This document shows, piece by piece, positions 40,342 to 48,577 of a stretch of 64,000 nucleotides of DNA. A program made the position numbers and the translations under genes. This stretch comes from Amycolatopsis orientalis DSM 43388 (GTDB lineage: Bacteria; Actinomycetota; Actinomycetes; Mycobacteriales; Pseudonocardiaceae). Location of the stretch: contig NZ_ASXG01000145.1 of assembly GCF_000411975.1 (NCBI RefSeq), positions 23,579-87,578 of the forward strand, in the 5' to 3' direction. Position 1 is the first letter of the stretch, and each line of letters opens with the position of its first letter. The notes beneath the pieces are model-generated. The model had not been told where the DNA came from. It did no database searches and saw only the letters and a list, made by a program, of their open reading frames with translations.

Positions 40342-40596
40342 TCAGCCGCGCAGGTGATGCTGCGCCGCTTCCCGGATCTGCAGCCGCACGTTTTCCAGCG
40401 AAGCCGCCACCTCGTCGATCTGCCGGATCGCGATCTGCACCGAACCCTGGATCGCGGTGGCGGTGCCGGTTTCGCCGAGCAGGCCGAGGACCTGCGCCTG
40501 CAGATCTTCCAGTTCGCCCTTGGTGGCGAGGGCGATGCCGGTCGGCACCTGGTCGGCCAGCAGTTCGAGCTGCTGGGCCTGTTCCTGGATCGTCAT
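40342..40596 (-). CDS. Small helical coiled-coil protein, unknown function
   Basis: The 84-residue protein is almost entirely helical with heptad-like spacing (QAQQLELLADQVPTGIALA, ELEDLQAQVLGLLGE, QIAIRQIDEVAASLENVRLQ). It has the size of WXG100/ESX-type proteins but no WxG. GAGGAGAAG lies just before ATG 40596, so it is translated. No neighbour explains it. Confidence 0.7.
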   Translation of the reverse strand: MTIQEQAQQLELLADQVPTGIALATKGELEDLQAQVLGLLGETGTATAIQGSVQIAIRQIDEVAASLENVRLQIREAAQHHLRG

Positions 40597-40658
40597 CGGG
40601 CTTCTCCTCGTCGTGGGGACCGCCCTCCCGTGGTAGCAGAATCCGGGCGGGTCCGGGC

Positions 40659-40664
40659 TAGCCT
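40659..40664 (+). promoter_or_regulatory. -10 box TAGCCT of the AraC-VOC pair
   Basis: TAGCCT ends 6 bases before GTG 40671, with no ribosome site between, so the message is probably leaderless. Confidence 0.45.
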
Positions 40665-40670
40665 GGTCGC

Positions 40671-41495
40671 GTGAGTCACAGCTGGGCCGCCCGTCCGCCG
40701 CATCCGGTGCTGCGGGGCCTGGTCACGCGCTACGTCGGGTACGCGCAGGAGAACGTCACCCTCGCGGTGCACCGCGGGTTGCCGTCGCGGCACGTCACGC
40801 TCGTGATCAGCCTCGAGGAGCCGATCCGGTACGCCGGGCTGGGCGGGGCCGGAGCGTTGCAGAGCGTGGTCGGCGGCCTGCACACCGAGCCCGCGCTGAT
40901 CACGCAGGATCGGGTGCAGCGCGGGGTGCAGCTGGAGCTGGATCCGCTGGGCGCGCGGACGCTGCTGGGCGTCACCGCCGCCGAGCTGACCGGCCGGGTG
41001 GCCGACCTCGCGGACTTCGGCGGCGACCTCGCCCGGCTTCCGGACCGGCTCGCCGAGGCCGGCGACTGGCGGACCCGGTTCGCGATCCTCGACGAGGTGC
41101 TGGCCGCGCGGGCGGTCGAACCCGCTGCGCCGCCGCCCGAGCTGGACCGGGCCTGGCGCGAGTTGCGCCGCAGCGGCGGACTGGTGCGGGTCGGCGAGCT
41201 GGCGGACGAGGTCGGCTGGAGCCGGCGGCATCTGGGGGAGCGGTTCCGCGCCGAGCTGGGGCTGGCCCCGAAACAGGCGGCGCGCGTGCTGCGGTTCGAG
41301 CGAGCGGTCCGGCTGCTGCGGACCGGACACCGCGATCTGGCCGGGATCGCCCACGCCGCGGGGTATTACGACCAGGCGCACTTCTCCAACGAGTGGCGCG
41401 CGCTCGCGGGCTGCTCGCCGCGGACGTGGATGGCCGAGGAGCTCCCGTTTCTCCAAGACGAGACGAAGGACGCCGCCGCAGAATCGGTGGCATGA
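40671..41495 (+). CDS. AraC family regulator
   Basis: The 274-residue protein has an N-terminal sensing region like that of small AraC proteins (HPVLRGLVTRYVGYAQENVT) and a C-terminal double helix-turn-helix (about 170-265). The latter shows GGLVRVGELADEVGWSRRHL, APKQAARVLRFERAVRLLRT and IAHAAGYYDQAHFSNEWRAL. It overlaps the VOC gene by 4 bases (ATGA), so it probably regulates and is co-translated with it. Confidence 0.88.
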   Translation: MSHSWAARPPHPVLRGLVTRYVGYAQENVTLAVHRGLPSRHVTLVISLEEPIRYAGLGGAGALQSVVGGLHTEPALITQDRVQRGVQLELDPLGARTLLGVTAAELTGRVADLADFGGDLARLPDRLAEAGDWRTRFAILDEVLAARAVEPAAPPPELDRAWRELRRSGGLVRVGELADEVGWSRRHLGERFRAELGLAPKQAARVLRFERAVRLLRTGHRDLAGIAHAAGYYDQAHFSNEWRALAGCSPRTWMAEELPFLQDETKDAAAESVA

Positions 41496-41884
41496 CACCA
41501 CAACCGACAGTCTGGCCGGCTTTCCGCTACCACGACGCCCACGGCGCGATCCGGTTTCTCGCTGACGTTCTCGGCTTCGAGGAAACCCTTGTGGTCCCTG
41601 GGGAAAACGGCGTCGCGCACGCCGAACTCCGGTGGCCGGAGGGCGGTGCCGTGATGCTGGGCAGCAGCGGGGGTCCCGCCGACGGCGTGCACGACGAGAT
41701 GAAGCCCGGCACCAGCGCGGCGTATGTGGTTTCGGACCGGGTGGACGAGATTTACGCCCGCGTGCGCGAAGCCGGTGCCGAGGTCAGCGTGGAGCTGCAC
41801 GACACCGACTACGGCTCGCACACGTTCACCGTCCGCGACCCCGAGGGGAACGCTTGGACGGTCGGGAGTTACCGGGGCGCTTAA
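41492..41884 (+). CDS. VOC family protein (glyoxalase/bleomycin-resistance fold)
   Basis: The 130-residue single-domain VOC protein has PAFRYHDAHGAIRFLADVLG, HAELRWPEGGAVMLGSSGG and HTFTVRDPEGNAWTVGSY. The His and Glu positions match metal or ligand sites, but the reaction is unknown. ATG 41492 overlaps the AraC stop; the last 4 bases overlap the convergent cupin gene. Confidence 0.85.
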   Translation: MTPQPTVWPAFRYHDAHGAIRFLADVLGFEETLVVPGENGVAHAELRWPEGGAVMLGSSGGPADGVHDEMKPGTSAAYVVSDRVDEIYARVREAGAEVSVELHDTDYGSHTFTVRDPEGNAWTVGSYRGA

Positions 41885-42216
41885 CCCTCGGGGTAGAAGA
41901 CGAACAGCGTGCAGCCGGTCTCCGTGGCCGGGACGTGCCACGAACCGGCCGGGGCGTGCAGGAACGTGCCGGCCGGGTAGTCGCGGGCGCCGTCGTTGAA
42001 GGTGCCGGACACGACGAAGACCTCCTCGGGACCCGGCTCGTGGACGTCGCGTTCCGGCCACGTGCTGCCGGGATCGAACTCGACAACGTTGGCGTGCGCG
42101 CCGTTTTCGCCCTTCCACAGCGGGCGGAGGCGGATGCCGGGGAACAGGTCCTTCACCGGGGCTTCGTCGACCGGGACCGAGGTGTAGCCCGGCTGAGCAA
42201 GGATTTCGGAGTGCAT
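41881..42216 (-). CDS. Small cupin protein (ChrR-like)
   Basis: The 111-residue single-domain cupin has motif 1 about PGSTWPERDVHEPGPEEVFV and motif 2 about GTFLHAPAGSWHVP. The His/Glu set suits a bound metal. ChrR-like cupins act in zinc-dependent anti-sigma factors or small-molecule enzymes; which applies here is unclear. The GlxA-like regulator gene is divergent 71 bases away. Confidence 0.82.
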   Translation of the reverse strand: MHSEILAQPGYTSVPVDEAPVKDLFPGIRLRPLWKGENGAHANVVEFDPGSTWPERDVHEPGPEEVFVVSGTFNDGARDYPAGTFLHAPAGSWHVPATETGCTLFVFYPEG

Positions 42217-42287
42217 GGGCCCCAGCCTGGCTCCCCGTGCGCGCGCGGGACAGTGTCAGGAAAGACGTCATAGGGTACTTTCTTGCC

Positions 42288-43223
42288 ATGCATCGCGTGG
42301 TCGCTCTCGTCCGGCCGGTGCAGTCGACGTTCGAACTCGGCTGCGGCGCCGAAGTGTTCGGCACGCCCCGCGACGGCGTGCCGCAGTACTACGAATTCGA
42401 GGTGTGCACCGAGAAACCCGGCCCGGTGCCTACGACGGCCGGGTACGCGATGCACGTGTCCCACGGGCTTTCCCGGCTCGCCGCAGCCGACACGGTGCTG
42501 ATTCCCGGCTGGCTGCCGGTCGAGACGCCGCTGTCCCCGAAGGTGCGCCGGGCGTTGCTGAACGCGCACGAGCGAGGCGCGCGGCTGGTCACGATCTGCT
42601 CAGGCGTCTTCGCGCTCGCTCAGACCGGGCTGCTGGACGGAAGATCGGCCACGACGCACTGGGCGCGAGTCGAGCAGCTGCGGCGGGATTTCCCGGCAGT
42701 GCGTGTGGAACCGGACGTGCTGTACGTGGACCACGGCGACGTCGCCACGAGCGCGGGTGCGGGAGCGGGCATCGACCTGTGCCTGCACCTGGTCCGCCGG
42801 GATCACGGCGCGGCGCACGCGGCGCTCGTCTCACGGCACATGGTGATGCCGACGCATCGCGAGGGCGGGCAGGCGCAGTACGCGCCGCCGCAAGCTTCCC
42901 CGGACGCGTTGGGCGGTCTGCTCGACTGGGCGGGGGAGCGGCTGGGCACGCCGCTGTCGATCGAGGATTTGGCTGCCTACTTGAGGATTTCCCCGCGGAC
43001 GCTGGCGCGCCGGTTCGCTGACCAGCTGGGAACGAGCCCGGGTGCGTGGCTGCTGTCGCGGCGGGTGGCGGAAGCGCGGCGGTTGCTGGAGGAGACGGAT
43101 CTGCCGGTGGACGCGATCGCCGTGCGGGTCGGCCTGGCGTCGGCGGTGAATTTGCGCCGCCGGTTCCGGGAGCGGGTGGGGACGACTCCGGGGGCGTACC
43201 GGAGGGCCTTCCGAACAGGGTGA
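42288..43223 (+). CDS. GlxA/FtrA-type AraC regulator with DJ-1/PfpI domain
   Basis: The 311-residue protein has an N-terminal DJ-1/PfpI class I amidotransferase-like domain (about 1-170) that includes the elbow TICSGVFALAQTGLLDG. A C-terminal AraC helix-turn-helix pair (about 215-305) contains TPLSIEDLAAYLRISPRTLA and AIAVRVGLASAVNLRRRFRE. Regulators of this type respond to choline, glycine betaine or similar metabolites in other bacteria. ATG 42288 starts the DJ-1 strand. The target is unknown; the divergent cupin is a candidate. Confidence 0.88.
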   Translation: MHRVVALVRPVQSTFELGCGAEVFGTPRDGVPQYYEFEVCTEKPGPVPTTAGYAMHVSHGLSRLAAADTVLIPGWLPVETPLSPKVRRALLNAHERGARLVTICSGVFALAQTGLLDGRSATTHWARVEQLRRDFPAVRVEPDVLYVDHGDVATSAGAGAGIDLCLHLVRRDHGAAHAALVSRHMVMPTHREGGQAQYAPPQASPDALGGLLDWAGERLGTPLSIEDLAAYLRISPRTLARRFADQLGTSPGAWLLSRRVAEARRLLEETDLPVDAIAVRVGLASAVNLRRRFRERVGTTPGAYRRAFRTG

Positions 43224-43263
43224 TCGGCGCGTACCGGCGGGGAGGTCCGGTACGCGCCGATCA
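43221..43263. terminator. Terminator between the GlxA-like and beta-helix genes
   Basis: There are 17-bp perfect arms (TGATCGGCGCGTACCGG and complement) around a 9-base loop. The left arm begins at the GlxA-like stop codon and the right arm ends 5 bases before the beta-helix stop. Confidence 0.75.
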
Positions 43264-43268
43264 CCGGG

Positions 43269-45878
43269 TCACGCGGTGGTGGTTTGCACCGTCACCGCGG
43301 GGCCGACGCCGTTTCCGGTGACGGCGGCGATGGTGAACGTGTACGCGGTGCCGGACTTCAGCCCGTCCACGACGCGCGTCAGGCCCTTCTGTGTGGGCTG
43401 GCTGACGATCGTGTCGCGGCCGGTGACCTCGATGGTGCGGCCGTCGGACACGGTGATCCGGTAGCCGATCACCGGCGTGGACCCGCTTTCCTTCGGCGGC
43501 GTCCAGTGGATGCTCGCCGCGTCCGTGCTCGGCAGCGCCTTCGCCCCGGTCGGAACCGCGGCGAGCTGGGTGCCCGGCTGCCCGACCGTGACCGGTGCCG
43601 ACGGCAGCGACGGCAGGCCGACCCCGTACCGGTTCCGCGCGGCGACCGTGACCGTGTACGTCTGGCCATCAGTCAGTTTCGGAATCACCGTGTACCCAGT
43701 GCGGGCGAAGTCCTTGGCAGACACCGAACTCGTCACGCTGTGCTTGCCGTCCGAAGCGGTCAGCACGTACTGCTGCACCGGCGCACTGTTTTCCGCGACC
43801 GTCGGGTTCCAGGTCGCGTACAGCTGCCCGGACACCGCGAACGTGCCGATCCGCGTCGGAGCCTGCGGAGCGGACGCGCCGTCGATCCGGCGGTTCAGCA
43901 CCGAACGGTGACCCGGTTCGATTCCCGCGTTGTCCACAATGGACTTGGGTGCGGCGGCCGGGTTGTTCAGCAGGTGGTTGCCGGACGTGCTGACGCCCTT
44001 CTTGTCGCCGTCCGGATCCCCCTGCTCCCAGTAGTTGTCGGAGATGACGGTCGGGTCGTTGTTGCCGAGCGAGTCGCGGTAGTCGACGTGCGTGGAGGCG
44101 ACGTTGGCGTACGCCGCGTGGTAAAGCACGTTGCCGGAAACGGTTTCGTAGGTGCAGCCGTTGTCGGTGTAGACGGATTTGCCGAGGCCCCACTGGTCGT
44201 AGATGACGTTCCCGGTGACCTTCTCGCCCTCGGCCTGCGACGGACCGGTGATGCCCTGGGTGTAAACGCCTCCGCCGTCGTCCAGCGAAAGCATGTAGTC
44301 GTGGATCAGGTTGTCCGACACCACGTTGTTGCGCGAGACGTTCGGCGTCGCGGGCTGCTTGATCTTGTCCGGCCAGCCGCCCCATCCCATCGAGATGCCG
44401 GAGTACGCGACGTGGTCGATCTGGTTGTGCGACACGACATTGTCCTGCGAGTACCCGTTGACGATCGGGACTCCGCCGGTGAATTCGCGCGGCATGCCGT
44501 ACAGGTGGTTGTTGGTCACCTTGACCCGCGCGGTCAGGTCCGCGCCGGCCGCGGCGGGCTTGCTGACCCCGCCGATTTCCACGCCGTTGCCGGAGATGTC
44601 GGTGAACACGCTGTCGGACACGGTGCTGTCCTGCGCGCCTTCGCCGAGGTCCAGCCCGGCCGCGCCGAGGTGGGCGAAGACGGTGTCGCTGAACTCGATC
44701 CGGTGCCCGTGCGACATCGAGACGTTGCCGGGTTCCTTCGTCCAGTCCGCGTACGGGCAGGTGCCGCCGGGAGTGAACTGGCACAGGCCCTGCGTGGCCC
44801 AGCCGCGTTCGCCGGTGATCCGGTAGCCGGCCTGGATTTCGGAAAAGCCTTCCGGCGACGACGGTTCGAGCCAGGTCGCGTAGGAGAACTGGATGCCGCG
44901 GAACGAGATGTCGTGGATCGGTGCTTCGGCGGTGCCGCGGCCGTCCACCAGCTTCTCCAGCGCGGGCAGCTCGACGTCGGCGCGCTGCAGGTTCTCGCCC
45001 TGGCGCGGCAGGTAGTAGACGGTGTGCGCGGAGCGGTCGAGGTACCACTCGCCGGGGGTGTCCAGCAGCTCGAACGCGTTCTCCACATAGGACGGTTGGC
45101 GTCCGTTGGTGAGGTCGCCGGGGCCGACCATGTTGACCGAGCGGCCGGGGATGTCGGCGAACATCACGCGCCGGGTCGAGTTGTCCCAGCACGGCTGCGC
45201 CATGGTGATCGTCGTGCCCCGCGCCGAGGCGATCGGGCAGCGCGGTTCGGTCCACTGGCCGAGCCCGTTGCGCTCGACGTTCCACAGTCCCTCGCCGCTG
45301 GTGTACACCAGTTCGAGGTCGCTCGGGTTGCGCCAGTGCGCCATCGTGTCCGCGGAGGCGGTGTATCCGGTGTCGGTCGCCGTCACCGTCACCGGAAGCC
45401 GCCCGGAGGCCCGCTGCGCGCGGACGCCGTCGACGTACAGCTGGCGAGTGTTGTCCAGCCCGGCGGGCGCGGGCGCGGAGTAGAGCCCTGGCCGTCCGGC
45501 GACCGGACGCCAGCCGGTGACTTGCTTGCCGCCGCTGACCACGGTGCCCGGCGAGCCCTGCCAGACGACCCGGTGTCCGTTCGTGCCGGAATCCGCCGCG
45601 TCGAGTTCGAGCGGTTTGTCGAGCCGGTAGGTGCCGGAGGCGACGTGCACGGTCAGATCGGAATTGAGGTGCGCGGCGCGTTGCCGCACCAGCTGCTGCG
45701 CCCGGGGGAGCGTGCGCACCGGCGACCAGGCGGCGCCGGAACCGGAATCGTTGCCCCACGGCGAGACGTACACGTCCTGGCTGCCCGGCCACGCCGCGGC
45801 CGCGCCGGCGGGAAGCAGCGCGGTCGCGGCCGCCACCGCCGCGGCTAACCCGAGGGAGCGCGCTGGTCTGAGCTTCAT
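43269..45878 (-). CDS. Secreted right-handed beta-helix protein with two fibronectin III domains
   Basis: The 869-residue exported protein has a signal peptide (about 1-28) and DVYVSPWGNDSGSGAAW, the usual start of parallel-beta-helix glycan-active proteins. Its long beta-helix body (about 50-650) has many VSDN/VSHN rungs (RNNVVSDNLIHDYMLSLDDG). Two FN3 domains (about 680-865) follow, as in actinobacterial glycoside hydrolases. It likely binds or degrades a plant or host polysaccharide, and may act like a GH110/PL-type enzyme; the exact class is not certain. GGAGG precedes ATG 45878. Divergent from a GH27 alpha-galactosidase gene. Confidence 0.82.
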   Translation of the reverse strand: MKLRPARSLGLAAAVAAATALLPAGAAAAWPGSQDVYVSPWGNDSGSGAAWSPVRTLPRAQQLVRQRAAHLNSDLTVHVASGTYRLDKPLELDAADSGTNGHRVVWQGSPGTVVSGGKQVTGWRPVAGRPGLYSAPAPAGLDNTRQLYVDGVRAQRASGRLPVTVTATDTGYTASADTMAHWRNPSDLELVYTSGEGLWNVERNGLGQWTEPRCPIASARGTTITMAQPCWDNSTRRVMFADIPGRSVNMVGPGDLTNGRQPSYVENAFELLDTPGEWYLDRSAHTVYYLPRQGENLQRADVELPALEKLVDGRGTAEAPIHDISFRGIQFSYATWLEPSSPEGFSEIQAGYRITGERGWATQGLCQFTPGGTCPYADWTKEPGNVSMSHGHRIEFSDTVFAHLGAAGLDLGEGAQDSTVSDSVFTDISGNGVEIGGVSKPAAAGADLTARVKVTNNHLYGMPREFTGGVPIVNGYSQDNVVSHNQIDHVAYSGISMGWGGWPDKIKQPATPNVSRNNVVSDNLIHDYMLSLDDGGGVYTQGITGPSQAEGEKVTGNVIYDQWGLGKSVYTDNGCTYETVSGNVLYHAAYANVASTHVDYRDSLGNNDPTVISDNYWEQGDPDGDKKGVSTSGNHLLNNPAAAPKSIVDNAGIEPGHRSVLNRRIDGASAPQAPTRIGTFAVSGQLYATWNPTVAENSAPVQQYVLTASDGKHSVTSSVSAKDFARTGYTVIPKLTDGQTYTVTVAARNRYGVGLPSLPSAPVTVGQPGTQLAAVPTGAKALPSTDAASIHWTPPKESGSTPVIGYRITVSDGRTIEVTGRDTIVSQPTQKGLTRVVDGLKSGTAYTFTIAAVTGNGVGPAVTVQTTTA

Positions 45879-45929
45879 CCGGGACCTCCGTGTTCGCCAG
45901 TGAACGACGCGAGCCTGCGCCGCAAGAAA

Positions 45930-45997
45930 GATAGGATCTATCGCCGGTCATGTCGAGGGGTCGCCAGCGAATAATCCGTGCGTTCACGGTGGTGAAC
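45930..45997. promoter_or_regulatory. Two operators between the beta-helix and GH27 genes
   Basis: GATAG-GAT-CTATC (45930-45942) and GTTCAC-GGTG-GTGAAC (45982-45997) are perfect palindromes in the 235-base divergent region. The first resembles GntR-type sites; the second is typical of other small dimeric repressors. No regulator gene is adjacent. Confidence 0.5.
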
Positions 45998-46113
45998 AGG
46001 GGTGACTCGGTCCGCGGGGCTCGTCCCGGTTAGCGGGCATTGATCCGATGAATCGTTGCTGAACCTGGTCTGGCGCGCGTACAACGAAGCGATCCCCGGG
46101 AGAGGTGGTCGCG

Positions 46114-47439
46114 ATGAAGCGAAGTCGGATCGGTGTGCTGGCCGCGGCGGTAGCGGTGCTGTTCGGGTCGCTGGCCGGAACAGCCGCGGCGGACAGTCAG
46201 TCGATCGAGTCCTGGACGCCGGTGGCGAGAACGCCGCCGATGGGCTGGAGCAGCTGGAGCTCGCTGCGCCGGAAATTCACCGAGGAGACGCTCAAGGCCC
46301 AGGCCGACGTCATGCACGACCGGCTCGCCGCCTACGGCTACCGGTACCTCAACATCGACGCGGGCTGGACCGACCACGTCGACGAGTTCGGCCGGGTCAC
46401 GCCGGATCCGGCGAAATTCCCCAGCGGCATCGCCTCGCTCGCCCGCTACCTGCATCAGCGCGGGCTGAAATTCGGCATCTATCTGGTGCCCGGCGTCCCG
46501 GCGCAAGCGGTCGCGGCGGACTCGCCGATCGAAGGCACGCCGTACCGGGTGCACGACATCGTCATGCCCGGCGCGGGCAACACCGCGGACGACAAATCCG
46601 CGAAGCTCGACTTCAGCAAGCCCGGCGCGGCCGCGTACGTCCGCTCGCAGGCGCGGCAGCTGGCGTCGTGGGGCGTCGACTACATCAAAATGGACTTCGT
46701 CGGCCCGGGCGGCGGAAAGATCCCCGCGGACAACCGCGAGGACATCCGGCAGTGGCACGCGGCGATCCAGGCCACCGGCCGTCCGATCCACTTGGAACTG
46801 TCGAACTCGCTCAGCATCGCCGAAGCCGAGACGTGGCAGCGCTACAGCAACGGTTGGCGGATCGAGGGCGACATCGAGTGCTACTCGCACTGCGTCGGCC
46901 TGACGAACTGGGACGTGCGGGTCAAGCTGCGCTTCGCCGACGTTCCCCAGTGGACGCGCTACGCGGGGCCGGGCCACTGGAACGACCTGGACTCCATCGA
47001 GGTCGGCAACGGCGACGCGAACGGCATCACCCCGGACGAGCGCCAAAGCGTGCTGACGCTGTGGGCGATCGAAGCGTCGCCGTTGCTGCTCGGCACCGAC
47101 CTGACGAAACTCGACCCGGACGACCTGAAACTGCTCACCAACCGCGAGGTGCTGGCCGTCGACCAGGCGGGACGGCCCGCGCGTCCGGTTTCGCAGGCGA
47201 CTCAGCAGCAGGTGTGGTTCAGCCCGGACGGCCACGGCGGGGTGACGGTCGCGCTGTTCAACCTGGGCTCGACGGCGGCCTCGGTCACGGCGTCCTGGCC
47301 GGACCTGGGGCTCAGCGGCCCCGCGACGGTGCGGGACCTGTGGACGCATCGGAATCTGGGCGTGCGCCAGGACAGCTTCACCGCGACGCTGGCTCCGCAC
47401 GCTTCGCGGCTGCTGCACCTGGTTCCGCGGCAGCACTGA
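46114..47439 (+). CDS. Secreted GH27 alpha-galactosidase-like glycoside hydrolase
   Basis: The 441-residue protein has a signal peptide (about 1-28) and a GH27 (beta/alpha)8 barrel starting PPMGWSSWSS. The nucleophile Asp194 lies in DYIKMDF and the acid/base Asp253 in RIEGDIECYS. HWNDLDSIEVGNG is also present, and a C-terminal beta-sandwich runs from about 360. It should release terminal alpha-galactose (or a related sugar) outside the cell. ATG 46114 has GAGAGG 8 bases upstream. The divergent beta-helix protein may act on the same glycan. Confidence 0.88.
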   Translation: MKRSRIGVLAAAVAVLFGSLAGTAAADSQSIESWTPVARTPPMGWSSWSSLRRKFTEETLKAQADVMHDRLAAYGYRYLNIDAGWTDHVDEFGRVTPDPAKFPSGIASLARYLHQRGLKFGIYLVPGVPAQAVAADSPIEGTPYRVHDIVMPGAGNTADDKSAKLDFSKPGAAAYVRSQARQLASWGVDYIKMDFVGPGGGKIPADNREDIRQWHAAIQATGRPIHLELSNSLSIAEAETWQRYSNGWRIEGDIECYSHCVGLTNWDVRVKLRFADVPQWTRYAGPGHWNDLDSIEVGNGDANGITPDERQSVLTLWAIEASPLLLGTDLTKLDPDDLKLLTNREVLAVDQAGRPARPVSQATQQQVWFSPDGHGGVTVALFNLGSTAASVTASWPDLGLSGPATVRDLWTHRNLGVRQDSFTATLAPHASRLLHLVPRQH

Positions 47440-47460
47440 GCCGGAAACCGAAACCCGACC

Positions 47461-47513
47461 TCCGTGAAGGACTCCTTGAGGGAATCAGATTCCCTCAAGG
47501 AGTCCTTCACGGA
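47461..47513. terminator. 53-bp near-perfect palindrome, GTGAAGGACTCC type
   Basis: There are 26-bp perfect arms (47461-47486 and 47488-47513) with one central A. It lies 22 bases after the GH27 stop and is very likely a terminator. GTGAAGGACTCCTT palindromes recur between Amycolatopsis genes as far as I recall. Confidence 0.75.
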
Positions 47514-47681
47514 ACGCCGCGGAGCCGGCTCCGGAGCGCTGTGGCACGCGCGCACCCGGTCCGGGCACGGTCGGTGGCGAGGCCCGCCGGGGCGCCGCCG
47601 TTCGGGTGCGAGGACCGTTCATCTCAGCGTGTCGGCCGGCTCGCGTTCCGTTCACCCGGTTCATCTGGCACTCTGGACCCT

Positions 47682-48536
47682 GTGTTGCGGCTTGCAGGTG
47701 CACGGCTGCTCGACGATCGGGACTATCCGGCGGTGCGCGCTGCACTCGCCGCCGACCCGGTGGGCAGCTGCATGGTCAGCGCCCGGGTCGAGGCGGCCGG
47801 TCTCGACCCGTGGCGGCTCGGTGGCGAGCTGTGGGCGGCCGATTCCCGTCCGGTGCGCGCCGGACGGCTCACCGGGCTGTGCTTCGCCGGGCCCAACCTG
47901 ATCCCGTTGCGCGGCAACGCTTCGGCGCTGCGGTCCTTCGCCGACCGGGCGCTGCGCCGCCAGCGCACCTGCTCCTCGCTCGTCGGTCCCGCGCCGCAGG
48001 TGCTCGGGCTCTGGGACGAACTGTCGCCGGAATGGGGACCGGCCCGCGAGGTGCGCGGCGACCAGCCGCTGATGGCGCTCGAAGGCGACCCGCTGGTGCC
48101 GGCCGATCCGCAGGTCCGCACCGTCCGCCCGCACGAACTGGACCGCTACCTGCCCGCGGCGGTGGCGATGTTCATCGAGGAGGTCGGCGTCGACCCGCGA
48201 GCGGGCGACGGTGGGGCCAGCTACCGCGCCCGAGTGAGCGAGCTGATCTCCACCGGCCGCGCGTTCGCCCGTTTCGAGGACGGCGAGGTCGTGTTCAAGG
48301 CCGAGATCGGCGCGATGTCCGCGCGCGTCGGCCAGATCCAGGGCGTGTGGGTGCACCCGGACCGGCGCGGCAGCGGGCTCGGCACCGCGGGCACCGCGGC
48401 GGTGGTCAACCGCCTGGTCCACGGCCTCGGCCGGACCGCGAGCCTGTACGTGAACGGGTTCAACGCGCCCGCGCTGGCGGCGTACCGGCGGATCGGATTC
48501 CAGCAGGTCGGGCAGTACGCGACGGTGCTGTTCTGA
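47682..48536 (+). CDS. GNAT acetyltransferase with N-terminal DUF4081
   Basis: The 284-residue protein has an N-terminal DUF4081-like domain (about 1-135) and a GNAT domain (about 150-284) with the acetyl-CoA loop GVWVHPDRRGSGLGTAGTAA and the C-terminal GFNAPALAAYRRIGFQQVGQ. The homologue in M. tuberculosis (Rv2867c) directly follows ispG, but here an 8.7-kb block intervenes. The substrate is unknown. GTG 47682 is the likely start; TTG 47685 is possible. Confidence 0.85.
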   Translation: MLRLAGARLLDDRDYPAVRAALAADPVGSCMVSARVEAAGLDPWRLGGELWAADSRPVRAGRLTGLCFAGPNLIPLRGNASALRSFADRALRRQRTCSSLVGPAPQVLGLWDELSPEWGPAREVRGDQPLMALEGDPLVPADPQVRTVRPHELDRYLPAAVAMFIEEVGVDPRAGDGGASYRARVSELISTGRAFARFEDGEVVFKAEIGAMSARVGQIQGVWVHPDRRGSGLGTAGTAAVVNRLVHGLGRTASLYVNGFNAPALAAYRRIGFQQVGQYATVLF

Positions 48537-48565
48537 GCTGGCTGCGCCGCGGCCGGGCGAGGTCG

Positions 48566-48571
48566 TAGGCT
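48566..48571 (+). promoter_or_regulatory. -10 box TAGGCT of map
   Basis: TAGGCT ends 6 bases before ATG 48578 with no ribosome site between, giving a probable leaderless mRNA. Confidence 0.45.
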
Positions 48572-48577
48572 GGGCAC

